A stretch of 5,706 nt of DNA from Candidatus Iainarchaeum sp. (lineage in GTDB: Archaea > Iainarchaeota > Iainarchaeia > Iainarchaeales > JAFGBZ01), in assembly GCA_016218635.1 (NCBI GenBank), contig JACRDJ010000169.1:1-5706 (forward strand). The letters run 5' to 3'. The position numbers were made by a program, and so were the translations under genes. The notes under the pieces were generated by a model. The model saw nothing but the letters and a program-made list of their open reading frames with translations. It did not search any database and was not told the origin of the DNA. Within the stretch, counting starts at the first letter, position 1; each line of letters begins with the position of its first letter. Below, in pieces: positions 3,096-5,706 of this stretch.

Positions 3096-5368
3096 TCTTA
3101 GTCCCTAAGAACACCAGTCTACAGCGTTACGTTCAGCAGGCACTTTCAGGGCTTCGGAATGCGGATCCTTCCCGCATGGTGCGCGTGCGCGGAGAAGACG
3201 TCCCCTTCCTGCTCGAACAGTACGCCGGAAAGGGGCGCCGGGTAATAGGGTTCACGGGCGAGGATCTCTTCCTGGAAGCAGTGCTGGCCGGGCGCGTGAA
3301 AGAAACCGGAATCCGAAAACGCATCGAATGGACTGATCCGGCAGCCGCGTACGGAAAGCCCGCCCTCTGCCTGCTGGGCCCGCCCGGAAAAAAGTTAAGC
3401 GAACTGAACGGGAAACTGACCGTATACATTTCCGCCAAGTATGCCAAAACCGCGGAAAAATTCCTTCAGACCCAAGAAAAACCCGGAAAAGTGTTTGAAC
3501 GGGTGCTCGTGAACGGATGCGTGGAAACCGGTTTTGCGGAAGGACTGGCCGACCTCGTCATTGACATCGTGTACACCGGAAAATCCATGAAACAAAACGG
3601 GCTGGAAGTATACGAAGTCATTCAAACCAGCGACTTCGTCGTTTTGGGAAATCAGGAATTACCCAAACCACGGATGGCCCTAAAGAACGTATTGAAGTAT
3701 TCGCCGCCCCTGGAAGGAAGACGGGAAAAACTGCGCCTGGACTTCAATGAAAACATTAAGGGCTGCTCCAAGCGCGTACTGGAAGCCCTGCAGAACGTGA
3801 CCGCAGAGCAGGTGAGCGCATACCCGGAATACGGCGCGTTCAAGAAAAAACTGGCAAACTATCTGAGCCGGGAAGAAAACGAAATTCTGCTGACGAACGG
3901 CTCGGATGAAGGAATCCGGATCGTGATGGAAGCATTCCTCGAAGAAGGAGACGAAATTCTCATTCCATGGCCCACGTATTCTTTGTTCGAAGTGTATGCC
4001 CGCGTGCGCGGAGCCCGCATCGTAAAAGTGCCATTTGGACCGGACAAGAGTTTCCCGGAAGAAGAACTGCTTTCCGGAATCACGGAGCGCACAAAATGCG
4101 TGGTGCTGGTGAACCCCAACAGCCCCACGGGAACCCAAGTGCCCCAGGGATTCATAAAAAAAGTGCTCGAAAAGGCGCCCAATACAATAGTGCTGGTGGA
4201 TGAGGCCTATGAAGCTTATCTTGGAAAAAGCATGAAGAACACCATTAATGCGTACAAAAACCTGGTCATATTGCAGACCTTCTCGAAGGGATTCGGCCTG
4301 GCCGGACTGCGGATCGGCTACGTGCTGGCAAACCCGTTCCTGATCAAACTCCTGGAGCCGGTGGCCTCGCCGTATAGTGTCAGCAGCCTGGCCATCGTGG
4401 CCGCTTCGGCCGCACTCGAGGAACCGCAGTGGGTAAGCACGTATTGCGCGGAAGTACGGGAAGGAAAAAAAGTCCTGGAAGCCGGGCTTGAGCGCATGGG
4501 CATCAAACGCTTTCCTTCGCAAGCCAACTTCGTGCTGGCGGACTTCGGAAACGAATCCCGGCGCATCTGCGCGGACCTGGCAGAACGCAGAATCCTGGTG
4601 CGTGAAATGAAGGACCCCTCCCTGGCCGGCTGCCTGCGGATTACGACAGGACCTACGGCGGAAATGAAACGGCTGCTCAGCGAACTGGAAGAAATCCGGA
4701 ACAAAAAAATCCTGCTCTTTGACCTGGACGGAACCCTCGTGGATGTCCGGAACTCATACCGGAAAACCATTGCGGCCACGGCGGAATTTTTCTGCGGAAA
4801 AACGGTGAGCGAAGAAGAAATTCAGGCACTCAAGGAACGCGGCGGATTCAACAATGACTGGGACCTGACCACGGAACTGCTTAAACAGAAAAATGCCGTC
4901 ATTCCGCGGGAAAAAATAGTGAAACGATTCCAGGAATTCTACCTCAACAAATTCCGGGAAAATGAAAACTGGCTTTTGGAACCCGTCATACTCAGGGAAC
5001 TGGGAAAAAAATTCCGTCTCGGAATCGTCACCGGAAGGCCGAAAGCGGAAGCCCGGTACGTGCTGGAACGGTTCAATGTAATGAACTGCTTTGAGTGCCT
5101 GGTCTGCCCGGAAGACATTCCGGAAGGAAACGGAAAACCGGACCCTGCCGGCATCCGGATGGCCCTCAAACAAATGAACGGAAGCGAGGGCATATACGTG
5201 GGCGACAGCCTAGACGATCAAGAAGCCGCCCAGAACGCCGGGATCCAATTCCTGGGCGTCATGCCCTCCGGCAGCGAATCCGGCACCCTCCGCGCACAAA
5301 TGGAACAAAACGGAACGATAAGAATACTGAACAACATTAATGAAATCCGGCAATGGGTGAGCGCATGA
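3083..5368 (+). CDS. HisG-HisC-HAD fusion: ATP phosphoribosyltransferase, histidinol-phosphate aminotransferase and phosphatase
   Basis: This single 761-residue frame carries three histidine-pathway modules. HisG (1 to about 195) is short-form: VRVRGEDVPFLL, GFTGEDLFLE, ISAKYAKTAEKFL and the PRPP loop ADLVIDIVYTGKSMKQNGL (156-174). It lacks the C-terminal regulatory domain. HisC (about 196-538) is a fold-I PLP enzyme: LDFNEN (219-224), TNGSDE, NPNSPTG (344-350), VDEAY (372-376), TFSKGFGLAGLR with Lys402 as PLP lysine and Arg410, and LRITTG (518-523). HAD-IA (541-761) has FDLDGTL (Asp547, Asp549), an alpha-helical cap with GGFNNDWDLT, VTGRPKAEA, Lys685 in GKPDP and VGDSLDD (706-712). It resembles the HAD subfamily I know as TIGR01548, so histidinol-phosphate phosphatase is inferred. 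The GTG at 3083 is chosen because the first HisG strand follows at once. The frame is open back to 3029, and GTG 3041 would add 14 unrelated residues. Met32 would remove the first strand. No ribosome binding site is seen. Confidence 0.9.
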   Translation: MSVFILVPKNTSLQRYVQQALSGLRNADPSRMVRVRGEDVPFLLEQYAGKGRRVIGFTGEDLFLEAVLAGRVKETGIRKRIEWTDPAAAYGKPALCLLGPPGKKLSELNGKLTVYISAKYAKTAEKFLQTQEKPGKVFERVLVNGCVETGFAEGLADLVIDIVYTGKSMKQNGLEVYEVIQTSDFVVLGNQELPKPRMALKNVLKYSPPLEGRREKLRLDFNENIKGCSKRVLEALQNVTAEQVSAYPEYGAFKKKLANYLSREENEILLTNGSDEGIRIVMEAFLEEGDEILIPWPTYSLFEVYARVRGARIVKVPFGPDKSFPEEELLSGITERTKCVVLVNPNSPTGTQVPQGFIKKVLEKAPNTIVLVDEAYEAYLGKSMKNTINAYKNLVILQTFSKGFGLAGLRIGYVLANPFLIKLLEPVASPYSVSSLAIVAASAALEEPQWVSTYCAEVREGKKVLEAGLERMGIKRFPSQANFVLADFGNESRRICADLAERRILVREMKDPSLAGCLRITTGPTAEMKRLLSELEEIRNKKILLFDLDGTLVDVRNSYRKTIAATAEFFCGKTVSEEEIQALKERGGFNNDWDLTTELLKQKNAVIPREKIVKRFQEFYLNKFRENENWLLEPVILRELGKKFRLGIVTGRPKAEARYVLERFNVMNCFECLVCPEDIPEGNGKPDPAGIRMALKQMNGSEGIYVGDSLDDQEAAQNAGIQFLGVMPSGSESGTLRAQMEQNGTIRILNNINEIRQWVSA
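5355..5362 (+). promoter_or_regulatory. Ribosome binding site of hisB
   Basis: GGGTGAGC lies inside the last codons of the fusion gene, with GGTGA ending four bases before the hisB ATG at 5365. It supports that start and translation coupled to the upstream gene. Confidence 0.6.
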
Positions 5369-5706
5369 GAAAAGCGGTGATTGAGCGAAAAACCCGTGAA
5401 ACCACCGTGTCCGTGAAACTGAACGTGGACGGGGCCGGAAAATACAAAATCCGGACCTCCATCGGATTCCTCACCCACATGCTGGAATCGTTTGCGTTTC
5501 ACGGAATGTTTGATCTGGAACTAAGCGCAGAAGGCGATCTGGCCGTGGACCAGCACCACCTGATGGAAGACACCGGAACCGCGCTCGGACAGGCATTCTC
5601 GAAGGCGCTTGGAAGCCGCCGCGGAATTGCCCGGGCCGGATTCTTCGTATACCCCATGGAAGAAGCATTGGCGGTAACGGCCGTGGACATTTCCGGAAGA
5701 CCCTTC
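5365..5706 (+). CDS. hisB: Imidazoleglycerol-phosphate dehydratase, N-terminal part (runs off right edge)
   Basis: HisB removes water from imidazoleglycerol phosphate to give imidazoleacetol phosphate, which is the substrate of HisC. The 114 visible residues start RKAVIERKTRETTVSVKLNV, then DGAGKY, IGFLTHML (metal-binding His in THML), GMFDLEL, GDLAVDQHHLMED (the HHxxE metal motif), TALGQAFSKALG, RGIARAGFF and PMEEALAVTAVDISGRPF. This covers roughly the first 60% of a usual 190-200-residue enzyme. The ATG overlaps the TGA of the preceding gene as ATGA, so translation is probably coupled. Unlike the E. coli bifunctional HisB, no phosphatase domain is attached at the N-terminus. The HAD module sits at the end of the upstream fusion instead. 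Most HisB proteins have Asp where Thr stands before the His of HML; this may be a lineage variant. Confidence 0.95.
   Translation, partial: MRKAVIERKTRETTVSVKLNVDGAGKYKIRTSIGFLTHMLESFAFHGMFDLELSAEGDLAVDQHHLMEDTGTALGQAFSKALGSRRGIARAGFFVYPMEEALAVTAVDISGRPF

Noticed and set aside
2857..3108. GTG-started 83-codon plus-strand frame as a real gene
   Set aside because: It is low-complexity, lacks a convincing ribosome binding site, and ends by overlapping the fusion gene. Its start is explained by the duplicated 13-mer.
3680..4522. 280-codon minus-strand frame opposite HisC
   Set aside because: It is a shadow of the HisC module, whose motifs are unmistakable on the plus strand. The shadow frame shows no family motif.

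Overview
The window looks archaeal. Four upstream regions carry an A/T-rich TATA-like box about 25-28 bases before a start codon: those of uvrC, tspO, the AbrB-ACT gene and the his operon. The first three fit transcripts with almost no leader. Genes that lie second in a transcription unit (the nuclease-like gene and hisB) instead have a GGTGA-type ribosome binding site close to the ATG. A SpoVT/AbrB-ACT regulator and heavily fused, compact his genes also fit an archaeon, perhaps a small-genome DPANN-type lineage, but I cannot place it from this sequence alone.

Layout: 1-199 (minus) is the N-terminal part of a small PD-(D/E)xK nuclease-like protein that runs off the left edge. 241-1809 (minus) is a short UvrC that ends right after its RNase H-like nuclease domain. 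1810-1895 is a divergent promoter region. 1896-2372 (plus) is a five-helix TspO/MBR membrane protein. 2405-2785 (plus) is a small SpoVT/AbrB-ACT regulator. 2786-3082 is a non-coding or leader stretch. It holds a promoter with GCAAG/CTTGC operator-like repeats, followed by a GC-rich block of degenerate ~50-base repeats flanked by a perfect 13-base direct repeat. 3083-5368 (plus) is one reading frame joining three histidine-biosynthesis modules: short-form HisG, HisC and a HAD-IA phosphatase. 5365-5706 (plus) is hisB (imidazoleglycerol-phosphate dehydratase), overlapping the previous stop as ATGA and cut off by the right edge.

How they work together: the fused protein and HisB would cover step 1 (ATP phosphoribosyltransferase), step 6 (IGP dehydratase), step 7 (histidinol-phosphate aminotransferase) and, by inference, step 8 (histidinol-phosphate phosphatase). 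The HisG module lacks the C-terminal regulatory domain of long HisG. An ACT domain, a fold that often senses amino acids, is instead found in the DNA-binding protein encoded just upstream. This suggests, without proving it, that histidine control has moved to a neighbouring transcription factor.

The two features most worth a second look are the HisG-HisC-HAD fusion and the repeat block at its start codon. The block is bounded by two copies of a 13-mer that carries the GTG start and the next codons. This is what an insertion with target-site duplication would leave if the duplication rebuilt the start of the gene.
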